DNA from: Catellatospora coxensis
Lineage (GTDB): Bacteria > Actinomycetota > Actinomycetes > Mycobacteriales > Micromonosporaceae
Assembly: GCF_016862635.1 (NCBI RefSeq)
Contig: NZ_BONI01000041.1
Coordinates: forward strand, 1 to 64,000
DNA length: 64,000 bases
Reading direction: 5' to 3'
In this document: piece after piece, positions 34,901-44,236 of the stretch
Numbering within the stretch: position 1 is the stretch's first letter
How the letters are laid out: each line of letters opens with the position of its first letter
Translations under genes and position numbers: made by a program
The notes under the pieces: model-generated
What the model saw: the letters and a program-made list of their open reading frames with translations, nothing else
Told to the model about the DNA's origin: nothing
Database searches by the model: none

Positions 34901-35519
34901 GCGCGACCTGGGCCTGCTCGGCAAGGTCAACCCGCTGGCGCTGGAGGAGTTCGCGGCGCTGGAGGAGCGCTACAAGTTCCTCTCCGACCAGCTCGAAGAC
35001 CTCAAGGCGACGCGCAAGGACCTGCTCACCGTGGTCAAGGACGTGGACGACCGCATCCTTGAGGTGTTCACCACCGCGTTCGAGGACACCGCGCGCGAGT
35101 TCCAGGTGGTCTTCCCGATCCTGTTCCCGGGCGGCGAGGGCCGGCTCGTGCTGACCGACCCGGACAACATGCTCACCACCGGCGTCGAGGTCGAGGCACG
35201 CCCGCCGGGCAAGAAGATCAAGCGGCTGTCGCTGCTGTCCGGTGGCGAGCGCTCGCTGACCGCGGTGGCGATGCTGTGCGCGATCTTCCGCGCCCGCCCC
35301 AGTCCCTTCTACATCATGGACGAGGTGGAGGCGGCGCTCGACGACGTCAACCTCGGCCGCCTGATCACCCTGTTCCAGGAGCTGCGCTCGCGCAGCCAGC
35401 TGATCATCATCACGCACCAGAAGCGCACCATGGAGGTCGCCGACGCCCTGTACGGCGTGACCATGCGCAACGGTGTGACCGAGGTGATCAGCCAGCGTCT
35501 GAAAGGCGAGTCCGAATGA
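31980..35519 (+). CDS. smc: Chromosome segregation protein SMC
   Basis: SMC forms the condensin ring with ScpA/ScpB and compacts the chromosome. The 1179-residue product has Walker A (VVGPNGSGKSNVVDAISWVL), long coiled coils (about 165-500 and 660-1010), a hinge (residues about 505-660, around VPGLLGSVASLLAVEPGCEA), and the C-terminal signature LSGGERSLTAVAMLCAIFRA with Walker B FYIMDEVEAALDDVN. The GTG at 31980 gives HLKSLTVKGFKSFA and follows CGGAGC. The HAD gene overlaps its stop codon by 4 nt. Confidence 0.98.
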   Translation: MHLKSLTVKGFKSFASATTLRLEPGITCVVGPNGSGKSNVVDAISWVLGEQGAKALRGGKMEDVIFAGTSGRQPLGRAEVTLTIDNADGALPIDYTEVSITRRMFRSGESEYEINGDACRLMDIQELLSDSGIGREMHVIVGQGRLDSVLHARPEDRRSFIEEAAGVLKHRKRKEKALRKLDAMQANLNRVTDLTDELRRQLKPLGRQAEVARRAATIQADLRDARLRLLADDLFTLRTTLDKEVADEAALRTRRELVEEEYEQVQQRLSVLEAAHAADAPALTQAQDVWYQLSALQERFRSTAQLAAERHRHLAAPTEEERSGRDPERLEAEAEAVREQEEALREALTEDQVRLAEAVERRQELERQLAGAERALVAAVKAIADRREGMAKLSGQVNAARTRTATASEEIERLSTAYGDAAMRAEAAQEQVDAVAEQTSDADRDNADLDTAHALAVAAYEEANAAVKRASDAERAAEKEATGWKAREEALALGLNRKDGAGALLARGGEVPGLLGSVASLLAVEPGCEAALAAALGALADAVAVSGVDEAAEAMRLLKIQDAGRAALLIGTPTPQSRPDVALPPGARWVLDVVRCADTIRPAITSALRDVVLVADLRAASALVAAHPSLRAVTAEGDLVGAFAGAGGSAKAPSYIEVQAAVDEARAKRAAAEESIAVLREEIAEARELATERKRDVDEAAAAKRAAEGERNAAARRLAEVSAAARSAQAEAQRLAASRDKAVAAREQDLTHLAELEERLAAAEAVPVDEDPSTAERDQLAALVPQARQNEVEVRLAVRTAEERVSQIAGRADSLLRQAAAERAARERAAARRAARERGAAVAKAVESGTREVLTRLNVALEEAAERRDTIAAARTAREAELAQVRNGAKRLGDDLNRLTSEVHRDEVARAEQRMRIEQLETRAAEEFSLDVETLLGEYGPQVPVPVIMLGSADLAEPEPYDRAIQEKRAAKAERDLGLLGKVNPLALEEFAALEERYKFLSDQLEDLKATRKDLLTVVKDVDDRILEVFTTAFEDTAREFQVVFPILFPGGEGRLVLTDPDNMLTTGVEVEARPPGKKIKRLSLLSGGERSLTAVAMLCAIFRARPSPFYIMDEVEAALDDVNLGRLITLFQELRSRSQLIIITHQKRTMEVADALYGVTMRNGVTEVISQRLKGESE

Positions 35520-36115
35520 GGCGCCGGCCGGCCGAGGCCCTGCTGATCGACTTCGACGGCGTGCTGCGGCACTTCGACCCGTCCGCGTACGGCGACTTCG
35601 AGGCCAGGCACGGCATCGCCCCGGCCCGCCTGCTGGAGTCCGGGCTGGAGTGGGCCCGCCAGCTGCCGGCGATCACCGGGCACTGGACCCGGCAGCAGTG
35701 GCTGGACGCGATCGCGGCGCACACCGGGGCGCCCGCCGCGGCGCTGACCGAATGGGACGCCTACCCCGGGTACGTCGACGCGACCGTGCTCGCGTTCGTC
35801 CGCGAGGTGCGCGCGGCCGGGCGCAAGGTCGGCCTGGCCACCAACGCCACCGACGACCTGCACGACGACCTGGCGGTGCTGGGCCTCAAGGACGACTTCG
35901 ACGCGATCGTCTCCTCGGCGGAGCTGGGCGTGCACAAGCCGACGAAGGAGTTCTTCAGGGCCGCCTGCCTGGCTCTGGAGACGCCCGCCGACCGGTGCCT
36001 CTTCGTCGACGACACGGACCGCAACATCCGTGGCGCCCGCGTCGCGGGCCTGTCCGCCCTGCGCTGGGGCGGCCCGGCCGACCTGCGGTACGCCCGCGCC
36101 GCGCTCGGCCTCTGA
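35516..36115 (+). CDS. HAD-family hydrolase
   Basis: 199 residues. HAD motif I is LLIDFDGVLRHF, motif II KVGLATNATDDL, the lysine region VHKPTKEFF, and motif III CLFVDDTDRNIRGARVAGLS. This is a subfamily IA-type phosphatase; the substrate is unknown. The ATG at 35516 overlaps the smc stop (ATGA), so translation is coupled to smc. The next gene is 426 nt away. Confidence 0.93.
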   Translation: MRRRPAEALLIDFDGVLRHFDPSAYGDFEARHGIAPARLLESGLEWARQLPAITGHWTRQQWLDAIAAHTGAPAAALTEWDAYPGYVDATVLAFVREVRAAGRKVGLATNATDDLHDDLAVLGLKDDFDAIVSSAELGVHKPTKEFFRAACLALETPADRCLFVDDTDRNIRGARVAGLSALRWGGPADLRYARAALGL

Positions 36116-36541
36116 TCCCGCACTACTGCCCGCCCGTTCCCTGCGTGCGTCGGCTGCTCGCCGAGGCGAGGCGGGATCCGGGTCGGGCCGTGACGGTGGG
36201 TGACGTCAGACCAGTGGACCTCTCGTCGGCGGCTCACACCTTCGGAGATGTGCCCACATCAGAAACGATGTGGGCGCAGGCGAGAGCATCAACAACGCGA
36301 GCGCTACGGAGCGCTGATCCGATCAACACGCTGTGCGTGGATCGGGGCTCGGCGCGGACGGACCTCCTGAAACTTTCTCTCGAATCGTGGAACCGGTAAG
36401 GGGCGGTGACAACCGGATCTCCATGCTGCGCGTGACTACTACCGGACTCTTGACGATCTCCAGGGCCGCCTCTCGCTGAGAGAGCGATCTCCGGTGGCCG
36501 CGAGGGTGCGCACGACCCGATTCGGCGAGGGGAGCGCGGCG
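36116..36541. other. 426-nt intergenic region with two hairpins, no gene
   Basis: I see no convincing gene here. A 9-bp stem (GCCCACATC, 36252-36260, with 36267-36275) and a two-part hairpin at 36319-36345 (CCGATC, CACGC, GCGTG, GATCGG) could terminate the HAD gene. The remainder up to 36541 looks like the upstream region of the ABC operon, and GAGGGGAGCG before 36542 is a plausible ribosome site. Confidence 0.5.
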
Positions 36542-37198
36542 ATGATGTCGTCGCTGGTAGTGGACCGCGTGACGGTGGAGTACACCGCCGGAGCGCCGGT
36601 GCTGCGTGACGTGTCCGTGGCGGCCCAGGCCGGCCGCATGCTCGCGGTGACCGGCCCGTCCGGCGCGGGCAAGACGACGCTGCTGCGGGCCATGGCGGGG
36701 GTGCTGCGCCCGGTCAGCGGCGCGGTGGCCGTGGACGGCAAGCCGCTGCGCGACCGCGACGACGCGGTGTCGCGCCGGGTGGTGCTCATCCCGCAGGACA
36801 ACGGCCTCGCCACCATCCTCACCGCGGGCGAGAACGTGCAGGTCGTGCTCGTGGCCAACGGGTTCTCCCCGGAGGACGCCCGCCGCGCCACGGCCGAGTC
36901 GCTGGAGCACGTCGGCCTGTCCGCGCAGGCGGGGCAGCTCGTCGAGGAGCTGTCCGGTGGCCAGCAGCAGCGTACGGCGATCGCCCGCGGCCTGGCCCTG
37001 TCCGGCGCGGTGCTGCTGGCCGACGAGGTCACCAGCGAGCTGGACGCCGCCAACCGGGCCCGGGTGCTCGACCTGCTGCGCGCCGAGGCGGACCGGGGCG
37101 CCTGCGTCGTGCTGGCCACCCACGACCTGGAGGCCGCCGCGGCCTGCGACGCCGAACTGCACCTGCTCGACGGCGCTGCCGAGCTGGTCCGGGCCTGA
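36542..37198 (+). CDS. ABC transporter ATP-binding protein (first ATPase)
   Basis: About 218 residues. Walker A is VTGPSGAGKTTLLRAM, the signature is VEELSGGQQQRTAIARGLAL, and Walker B is AVLLADEVTSELD, with the switch His in VVLATHDLEAA. It is of the LolD/MacB-type subfamily that partners FtsX-like permeases. I chose ATG at 36542 after GAGGGGAGCG; a longer frame from 36494 adds an unconserved leader. It heads a four-gene set; the first permease starts 164 nt downstream. The substrate is unknown. Confidence 0.93.
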   Translation: MMSSLVVDRVTVEYTAGAPVLRDVSVAAQAGRMLAVTGPSGAGKTTLLRAMAGVLRPVSGAVAVDGKPLRDRDDAVSRRVVLIPQDNGLATILTAGENVQVVLVANGFSPEDARRATAESLEHVGLSAQAGQLVEELSGGQQQRTAIARGLALSGAVLLADEVTSELDAANRARVLDLLRAEADRGACVVLATHDLEAAAACDAELHLLDGAAELVRA

Positions 37199-37362
37199 CC
37201 CGGCCCCCGCCCTGGCGCGATCACGCCCGACCCCACCCCTGGTCCGGACCCGATCGCGCCCGGCCTCACCCCCGGTCCGTGACCGCGCCGGGCTCCACCC
37301 CTGATCCGCCGCCCGTGGAAGCGCTTCCCGCGCCCCGACGGGTATCCCCGAAGAGGTAGCGC

Positions 37363-40300
37363 ATGCTTCGCTTGGTGCTCGGCGTGCTGGCGAGCCGCCG
37401 CAGCCAGGCCGTCACCCTGGCCGTGCTCGCCGTGCTGGCGGTCGCCGCCGGCACCGCCGCGCCGCTCTACGCCTCCGCCGCCGACCGCGCCGTGGTGGCC
37501 GCCGAGCTGCGCGCCGCCACCGCGGCCGAGCGGGCCATCACGTTCACCGCGGAGATCGCCGCGGCGAACGGGTACACCTCCCAGCTCGACAGCCTGCGCG
37601 GCCAGATCGCCGAACGCACCGACGGCAGCGGGCTCACCGAGATCGTCGGGGTGCACGCCGACGGGCGGGTGCCCGGCGCCGACCCGGTCGACGCGCCGCT
37701 GTCCATGCGCGCGGACGTGTGCGACCACCTCGTGTTCACCGCCGGGAGCTGCCCCGCCGCCGCGGGCGAGGTGGCGATCAGCGAGCCCACCGCGCAGCGG
37801 CTCGGGGTCGGCACCGGCGGCGAGTTCGTCTACGAGGCGCACCGGGCTCCGGAGCGGGTGACGCTGCGCGTGGTCGGCGTGTACGACCCGGCGGGCCCGC
37901 TGGCCACCGGCGACCCGTACTGGGCCGGCCGGGCCGGCTACACGCCGCGGCCGCAGCGGGTGGGCAACCCGCTGTTCGTGGCCGCGCCGACGGTGGCGGA
38001 GCTCCAGGCCACCACGCTGATCGCGACCGTGGACATGATCGCCGGGGACGAGGCGTTCACCGCCGGCAACCTCGACGGGCTGACCGAGGTGGTCAAGCCC
38101 GGCATGGGGCTGGTCGGCGTACGGATCGACAACGGCCTGCCCCGGCTGCTGCAGCGCATCGAGGACACCCGTGCGGTGCTGAGCCTGGCCGCCCCGCTCG
38201 GCGCGGTGCAGCTGCTGGTCGTGTGCTGGTTCGTGCTACTGATGGCGATCGGCTACACCGCCTCCGAGCGGCGCAGCGAGCTGGCGCTGGGCCTGCTGCG
38301 GGGTGTGCCGCCGCGGCACCGGGCGCTGCTCGCGCTCGGCCCGACCGCGCTCGTGCTGCTGGTCGCCGCCCCGTTCGGGGTGCTGCTGGGCTGGCTCCTG
38401 GTGCGGCTGCTGACCTGGGCGACGTTCGCGCGGGCGCAGGACGTCGTGCTCGGCCAGGGAGCGCTGCTGGCGGCCGGCGGCACGCTGCTCGTCGTCATGA
38501 TCAGCGCCGCGGTCGCCGAGCGCCGGGTGTTCTCCGGCTCGCTCATGGAGGGGCTGCGGCAGGTGCCGACCCGGCGACGGCGGCGCGTCGGTCTGGTCGA
38601 GCTGGGGGTGGCGGTGGTCGCCCTGGCCGCGATCGGGCAGTCGTACGCCTCGGACAGCCAGGAGGGCGGGCTGCCCCTGCTCGCGCCGCTGCTGCTGGCG
38701 ATCGTGGTCGGCCTGCTCACCGCCCGGGTGGTGCGCTCCGCGGCGACCCGGTTCGGCGCGTCCCGGCTGCACCGGGGCAGGCTCGCGCACGGGCTCGCCG
38801 CGCTCCAGGTGGCCCGCCGCCCCGGCGCGGACCGCCTGGTCGCGCTGACCGTCGTCGCGGTGGCCCTGGTCGGGTACACCGTGAGCGCGTGGGACGTGGC
38901 CGCGAACGCGGCCCGGGAACGTGCCGAACTGACGCTGGGCGCGCCGCGGGCGCTGACCGTGTACGCCCCGTCGCGTACCGCGCTGCTGACCGCGGTCGCC
39001 AAGGCCGACCCGGCGGGCGCCTGGGCCATGGCGGTGACCCGCCAGGACGATCCGGACATGACCCTGCTCGGTGTGGACAGCGCCCGGCTTGCCGCCGTCG
39101 CCTTGTGGCCGGCCGGCTCGACCGTGTCCGCGGCGGATACCGCCCGCTTGCTGCGCGCCCCGGCGGGCGAGCCGGTGATCGTGGCAGGTGGCGGCCTGGA
39201 GTTCGACGTGAGCACCACCGCTGACTTCGACGGGCCCATGCGGCTGACCGCCGCCCTGGTCGGGCCGGACGGGGCGCCGGTCACCGGCGCGGTCGAGATC
39301 GCCGACGGGGCGGGGCGCACGCAGTACCGGCTGGATCTGCCCGCGTGCGCCGTCGCGCCCGGCTGCCGGCTGTTCTGGCTCAGCTTCCCCGTGTCACCCG
39401 ACGGCTTCCGGCTGAGCGGGCTGCGCCAGCTCGGCCCGGACCGCACCCTGCTGGAGGGACGGGCCGCCGGCGCGGCCTCGCGGTGGCGGGCCGAGCTGGG
39501 CGCCGAGCGCGAGGTCACCGTGCTCAACTTCGACGACGGGGTGAGCCTGAACTACGTGCCCAGCGACCCGCGCCAGATCAGCACCGACATCAGGCTGTAC
39601 GTGTCCGACGCGCCCTTGCCGCTGCCGGTGGTCGCGGCCGGGCCGCCGTGGCTGGCGCACACCGGCGAGCTGGCCGAGATCGAGCCGCTGCAGGCGCTGC
39701 CCCGGCCGGTGGACCTGCGCTGGGTGTCGCCGGTGCTGCCGGGCGCGGGCACCGAAGGGGCGCTGTTCGACCTGCAGGCCGCCGACCGGCTCAGCGGCAG
39801 CCGGGACAACGCGATCCAGTTGCAGGTGTGGCTGAACGCCGCCGCTCCGGCCGACGCGGTGGACCGGTTGCGCGCGGCGGGCCTGGTGCCGGTGCGCGAC
39901 GAGGTGGTGGCCCAGCGCGTCGACCGCTACCGCGAGCAGGGCGCGGGACTGGCGCTGCGGCTGCACCTGGCCGCGGCGGTGCTGAGCGTGCTGCTGGTGG
40001 CACTGGCCGTGCTCGTGCTGGCGGCGACGGACCGGCGTAACCGGTCGGCCGAGCTGGCGGCCCTGCGTACGCAGGGACTGCCCGCCGGTGCGGCCGCCCG
40101 CGCGGGCCGCCTCGGCAACCTCGCCATGATCGGGATCGCCGCGCCGGTGGGCGCGCTGACGGCCGCCGTGGCGTGGGCAGTCAGTGGTCCGGCCCGGCAG
40201 ATGCTCACCGCCAGCGGTGGGCTCGCACCACCGGGACCCGGTCTGGCGCCGGTCGCGGCGGCAATCGCCGCGGCCACGGCGGTGCTGCTGGTGGCCGCGC

Positions 40301-40368
40301 TGACGGCCGGACGTTCCCTGGTCAGGGCCACCACCGGCCGCCCCGGCAATGCGGAGGGACAGCGATGA
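37363..40368 (+). CDS. Large FtsX-type ABC permease (1001 residues)
   Basis: The N-terminus has one membrane span (VTLAVLAVLAVAAGTAAPLY), then an extracytoplasmic domain of about 200 residues, a central membrane block (residues about 275-470), a second extracytoplasmic domain and a C-terminal membrane block (about 865-990, including LAAAVLSVLLVALAVLVLAA). This duplicated FtsX layout is seen in large MacB/lipoprotein-type exporters. Only this protein and its paralogue form the membrane part; no MacA-like periplasmic partner is visible. The next permease overlaps its stop by 4 nt (ATGA). Confidence 0.9.
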   Translation: MLRLVLGVLASRRSQAVTLAVLAVLAVAAGTAAPLYASAADRAVVAAELRAATAAERAITFTAEIAAANGYTSQLDSLRGQIAERTDGSGLTEIVGVHADGRVPGADPVDAPLSMRADVCDHLVFTAGSCPAAAGEVAISEPTAQRLGVGTGGEFVYEAHRAPERVTLRVVGVYDPAGPLATGDPYWAGRAGYTPRPQRVGNPLFVAAPTVAELQATTLIATVDMIAGDEAFTAGNLDGLTEVVKPGMGLVGVRIDNGLPRLLQRIEDTRAVLSLAAPLGAVQLLVVCWFVLLMAIGYTASERRSELALGLLRGVPPRHRALLALGPTALVLLVAAPFGVLLGWLLVRLLTWATFARAQDVVLGQGALLAAGGTLLVVMISAAVAERRVFSGSLMEGLRQVPTRRRRRVGLVELGVAVVALAAIGQSYASDSQEGGLPLLAPLLLAIVVGLLTARVVRSAATRFGASRLHRGRLAHGLAALQVARRPGADRLVALTVVAVALVGYTVSAWDVAANAARERAELTLGAPRALTVYAPSRTALLTAVAKADPAGAWAMAVTRQDDPDMTLLGVDSARLAAVALWPAGSTVSAADTARLLRAPAGEPVIVAGGGLEFDVSTTADFDGPMRLTAALVGPDGAPVTGAVEIADGAGRTQYRLDLPACAVAPGCRLFWLSFPVSPDGFRLSGLRQLGPDRTLLEGRAAGAASRWRAELGAEREVTVLNFDDGVSLNYVPSDPRQISTDIRLYVSDAPLPLPVVAAGPPWLAHTGELAEIEPLQALPRPVDLRWVSPVLPGAGTEGALFDLQAADRLSGSRDNAIQLQVWLNAAAPADAVDRLRAAGLVPVRDEVVAQRVDRYREQGAGLALRLHLAAAVLSVLLVALAVLVLAATDRRNRSAELAALRTQGLPAGAAARAGRLGNLAMIGIAAPVGALTAAVAWAVSGPARQMLTASGGLAPPGPGLAPVAAAIAAATAVLLVAALTAGRSLVRATTGRPGNAEGQR

Positions 40369-43331
40369 CGGCGCTGCTGTGGGCGATGGTGCGGGCCCGG
40401 CGCGGGCTGGCCGTGATCACGCTGCTGCTGACGGCGCTGGCCGCGGCCGCCGCCGCGGCGGGACCGCTCTACCAGGACGCGGCAGCCGTGTCGCTGCGCG
40501 GCGTCGAGGTGGCCGCGGCCACCGTCGGCGAACGGGTGGTCACCGCGCAGACCTCGGACGACCAGCGGGGCGGCGACCAGCCGCTGCGCCCGTACGTGCC
40601 CGGCATGATCACGCTCAGCGGCACCTCGGCCCAGGTCGTCGTCACCGGCGAGCAGGGCGAGGACAACGAGCGGGGCATGTTCCTGGCCACCCGGACCGGG
40701 ATCTGCGAGCACCTCGTGATCGTCCGGGGACGCTGCGCCACCGGCGAGCGCGAGGTCGTGCTGCGCGAGGACGCCGGCGCCGAACTCGGCGCAGTGCTCG
40801 GCCAGGACCTGGAGTTCCGCACGCCGCCGACCGGTTCGTGGGAGCCCGACCCGCCCTTGCCGGTGCGCCTCACCGTCGTCGGCTTCTATGAGCCGGTCCG
40901 GCTCGCCGACCCGTACTGGGGCGACCGCCAGGTCCTCACCGGCCTCGATCAGCCCGCCGCGTTCGCCACCGAGCGCTCCGTGGCGGCCGTCGACGGCAGC
41001 CGGATGCGCATGGTGGACCTCCTGGTCACCCCCGCGGCGTTCGACGACATCGACCGGCTGCGCGACGACCTCGGCGACGCCGAGTCCGAGCTGGACGCGG
41101 GCGGCTTCGGCACCGACTCCGAGCTGGACAACCTCATCGCGCGGATCAGGGCCGGCGAGGAGCAGCTCGCGTCGAGCCTGCTGCTGGCGGCCGTGCCGCT
41201 GGTGATGCTGTGCTGGCTGGTCCTGTTCATCGCGGTGGCCGGCGGCGTCGAGCAGCGGCGCGGCGAGCTGGGCCTGACCGCGCTGCGCGGCGTGCCCGCC
41301 CGCACCCGGTGGTGGCTGGCCACCGCCGAGACGTCCGTGCCGGTGCTGGTCGCGGTGATCCCCGGCTACCTGCTCGGGTACGCGGCGACCGCGCTGCTCG
41401 CGACGATCGCGCTGCCGGGTTCGCCGCCGGTGTACCTGAACCCGGCGTCGGCGCTGTACACGGCCGTGGCGGTGCTCGGCGCGCTGCTGGCCGGGATGCT
41501 CGCGCAGGTGCGTGCCCTCACCACGCCGGTGCTCGGCCTGCTGCGCCGGGCCCGGGTGCGCCGCCGCGGCGGCCTCGTCGGCGGCGTCGAGGCGGTGGTC
41601 GGCGCGCTCGCGCTGGTCGCCGGATACCAGGTCGCGGCGGGCGGGGACACCGGCTCGGGCGGCATCGGGCTGCTCGCGCCGCTGTGCATCGCGCTGGGCC
41701 TGGGCCTGGTCGCGGCGCGTGCGATCGGCGTGCCCGCCGAGCGGCTGGGCCGCCGGGCGCTGCGCCGCGGGCGGCTGCGCACCGGGCTGGCCGCGCTGAC
41801 GCTGGCCCGGGGCGGCGGCACGCACTGGGTCGTGGTGCTGCTGACCGTCGTGTTCGGGCTGCTCGGCTTCGCGCTGTCGGCCCGGGACGTCGCCGCGCGG
41901 GCCTGGTACGAGCGGGCCGAGGTGCAGGTCGGCGCGGCCCGGGTGCTGCAGGTAGAGGCGCTGCCCGCGGCCGGCCTGCTGCACGCGGTGCACACCGCGG
42001 ACCCGGCCGGGCGGTACGCGATGGCGGCCATGCGGGTCAACGTGAACACCGAGACGAAACTGCTGGCGGTGGACAGCTCCCGGCTCGCGGCGGTGGCGCT
42101 GTGGCCGGACGCGTACGGGACCACCGCCCCGGCCGAGGTGGCCCGGCAGTTGCGGCCCGCCGAGGTCACGCCGCTCTCGCTGACCGCGGCCGAGGTCGAG
42201 GTCACCGTCACGCTGGACCGGATCGAGCCGGGCGCCACGGCGGGCCTCACCCTGCGCCTGGTCGGCGTCGGCGGCGCGCAGTCCAGCGTCCGGCTGGAGA
42301 AGCTGAAGCCGGGCACGCACGCGTACCGGATCGCCACGCCCACCTGCGCGGCCGGTCCCTGCCAGCTCAGGCAGCTGTCGGTGGACCTGTTCACGCCCAA
42401 GCGCTACCTGGTCGACCTGACCGTCGGCGACCTGCGCGACCCCGCCGGCAAGACGGTGCTCAGCGGCGCGGACCTGGCGAGCCACCGCTGGCGGCTGCCG
42501 CAGACCAGCGCCGCGCGGCCCGTGCCGGATCTGGCCCCCGCCGCCGGCGGCCTGCGGGTGTCGGTGGACAGCGTGCTCACCCCCGACATGCGCGCCGCCG
42601 CCGACCCCGCGCCCGACCCGCTGCCCCTGGTCGCCGCCGGTGACCTGCCGCCCGAGCTGCTCGGCGCGGGCGGCACGGTGCGGGTCCCGATCGTCCGGAC
42701 GGGCACCCTGCCCCTGGTCCCGCGGTACGGGGCGCACGGCGCGCTGGTCGACCTGCAGTACGCCGACCTGCGGGTGGGCGGCGAATCGGACGCCCAGGAG
42801 CCCGAGGTGTGGCTGTCCGCCGACGCGCCCGCCGACCTGGTCCAGCGCCTGGAGGCGAGCGGGCTGAAGGTGCTCGGCGAGCGCGACGCGGCCGGGCAGC
42901 TGCGCCTCTACGAGGAGCAGGCCCCCGCGCTCGCGATGCTGTTCCTGGCCGCGGCCGCGCTGGTCGGCGTGCTCTTCGCCGCGGGCGGCCTGCTGGTCAC
43001 CGCGGTGCTCGAACGCGGCCGCGCCGACGCGAGCACGGCGTCGCTGCGTACGCAGGGGGTGCGCGAGGCGGTGCTGCGCGGTGCGGACCTGGGCGGGCGG
43101 TTCGCCCTGGTGCTCGCGGGCACCGTGATAGGCCTGCTGGCCGCGGCGCTGTCGTGGGCGCTGGCCCGCGGCGTGCTGCCGGTGTTCGGCGACGGGGGCA
43201 CCGCCGTGCCCCCGCCCGACCTGCCGGGTCCGCTGGTCGCCGCCCCGATCGCGGTGGCCCTGCTGGTGCTGTTGACAACGTGCCTGCTCGCCACGAGGGT
43301 GGCGCGCGGGAGCGAGGGAGCGACGTCGTGA
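40365..43331 (+). CDS. Large FtsX-type ABC permease (988 residues)
   Basis: Paralogue of the preceding permease with the same layout: MTALLWAMVRARRGLAVITL, an N-terminal span, a long extracytoplasmic domain with IRAGEEQLASSLLLAAVPLV entering the central membrane block (about residues 275-460), a second extracytoplasmic domain and a C-terminal block (about 850-980). Two unequal permeases suggest a heterodimeric membrane complex. ATG at 40365 overlaps the first permease, and the second ATPase gene overlaps this one (GTGA), so the last three genes are translationally coupled. Confidence 0.9.
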   Translation: MTALLWAMVRARRGLAVITLLLTALAAAAAAAGPLYQDAAAVSLRGVEVAAATVGERVVTAQTSDDQRGGDQPLRPYVPGMITLSGTSAQVVVTGEQGEDNERGMFLATRTGICEHLVIVRGRCATGEREVVLREDAGAELGAVLGQDLEFRTPPTGSWEPDPPLPVRLTVVGFYEPVRLADPYWGDRQVLTGLDQPAAFATERSVAAVDGSRMRMVDLLVTPAAFDDIDRLRDDLGDAESELDAGGFGTDSELDNLIARIRAGEEQLASSLLLAAVPLVMLCWLVLFIAVAGGVEQRRGELGLTALRGVPARTRWWLATAETSVPVLVAVIPGYLLGYAATALLATIALPGSPPVYLNPASALYTAVAVLGALLAGMLAQVRALTTPVLGLLRRARVRRRGGLVGGVEAVVGALALVAGYQVAAGGDTGSGGIGLLAPLCIALGLGLVAARAIGVPAERLGRRALRRGRLRTGLAALTLARGGGTHWVVVLLTVVFGLLGFALSARDVAARAWYERAEVQVGAARVLQVEALPAAGLLHAVHTADPAGRYAMAAMRVNVNTETKLLAVDSSRLAAVALWPDAYGTTAPAEVARQLRPAEVTPLSLTAAEVEVTVTLDRIEPGATAGLTLRLVGVGGAQSSVRLEKLKPGTHAYRIATPTCAAGPCQLRQLSVDLFTPKRYLVDLTVGDLRDPAGKTVLSGADLASHRWRLPQTSAARPVPDLAPAAGGLRVSVDSVLTPDMRAAADPAPDPLPLVAAGDLPPELLGAGGTVRVPIVRTGTLPLVPRYGAHGALVDLQYADLRVGGESDAQEPEVWLSADAPADLVQRLEASGLKVLGERDAAGQLRLYEEQAPALAMLFLAAAALVGVLFAAGGLLVTAVLERGRADASTASLRTQGVREAVLRGADLGGRFALVLAGTVIGLLAAALSWALARGVLPVFGDGGTAVPPPDLPGPLVAAPIAVALLVLLTTCLLATRVARGSEGATS

Positions 43332-44206
43332 AGAACTCCAGCCTGACCGGTCTGGCCGTGGTGTGCCGCCGGGTCGTGCACATCTACCGCGCCGAGGGCG
43401 GCGACGTGGTGGCGCTGGCCGGCGTCGACCTGGACATCGCGCCGGGGGAGCGGGTGGCCCTGGTCGGGCCGTCCGGCTCCGGCAAGTCGACGCTGATCGC
43501 GCTGCTCGCCGGGCTGATGCGGCCCAGCGCGGGGCGGGTGCAGATCGGCCTGGTCGACATCGGCCGGATCAGCGAGGCCGAGCTGGCCCGGCTGCGGGGC
43601 ACCGACCTGGGCGTGGTGCTGCAGGGGGCGCGGCGCAACCTGCTGCCGTACGCCACCGTGCTCAGCAACGTGTGGCTGGCCCAGCGCCGGGCGGCGCACG
43701 TACGCCCCGCCGATCTGGAGCCGCCGGAGCGCATCCTGTCGCTGCTCGGGCTGACCGGGCTGGGCCACCGCAAGGTGCAGGACCTGCCGCCGGGTGCGGC
43801 GCAGCGGGCCGCGATCGCGGTCGGCATGGCCGCCTCGCCGGGGTTGCTGCTCGTCGACGAGCCGACGAGCCAGCTCGACCGGACGGCGCGGGACGAGGTG
43901 CTGGCGGCGCTGGAGGCGGTCAACACCGAGCGCGGCACCACGATCGTGGCCGTGACGCATGACCCGGATGTGGGCGCGCGGCTGGGGCGGGCGGTGACCA
44001 TCCGGGACGGCCGGGTCGGCTCGGAGGGGCGCGACGGGCGGGAGTTCGCGGTCATCGCCGGGGACGGCACCGTGCAGCTGCCGCCGGACGTGCTGGATGT
44101 GCTGCCGCCCGGCACGCTGCTGTCGGTCGAGCACGCCAACGGCAAGGTCACCCTGGTCACGGACGACCACTCGGTGTCGGTGCCGGTCGCGTCAGAGGCC
44201 GCCTGA
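43328..44206 (+). CDS. ABC transporter ATP-binding protein with altered signature
   Basis: About 292 residues. Walker A is intact (ALVGPSGSGKSTLIALLAG), as are Walker B (GLLLVDEPTSQLDRTARDEV) and the switch His (VAVTHDPDV). The expected LSGGQ signature is replaced by LPPGAAQRAAIAVGMA. About 70 residues follow the core domain (ending in VEHANGKVTLVTDDHSVSVP), an extension with no family I recognise. The paired ATPase at 36542 has a normal signature. In heterodimeric ABC pairs one degenerate site is common, so this may be the non-hydrolysing partner. GTG at 43328 overlaps the permease stop. Confidence 0.9.
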   Translation: MKNSSLTGLAVVCRRVVHIYRAEGGDVVALAGVDLDIAPGERVALVGPSGSGKSTLIALLAGLMRPSAGRVQIGLVDIGRISEAELARLRGTDLGVVLQGARRNLLPYATVLSNVWLAQRRAAHVRPADLEPPERILSLLGLTGLGHRKVQDLPPGAAQRAAIAVGMAASPGLLLVDEPTSQLDRTARDEVLAALEAVNTERGTTIVAVTHDPDVGARLGRAVTIRDGRVGSEGRDGREFAVIAGDGTVQLPPDVLDVLPPGTLLSVEHANGKVTLVTDDHSVSVPVASEAA

Positions 44207-44236
44207 CGGCCGGCGCGCCCGCTGCCCCGGTTTTCG

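Noticed and set aside
36542-44206. Fusion or frame errors in the long ABC permeases
   Set aside because: Both permeases are continuous frames with regular membrane blocks and overlapping stops, so they are intact.
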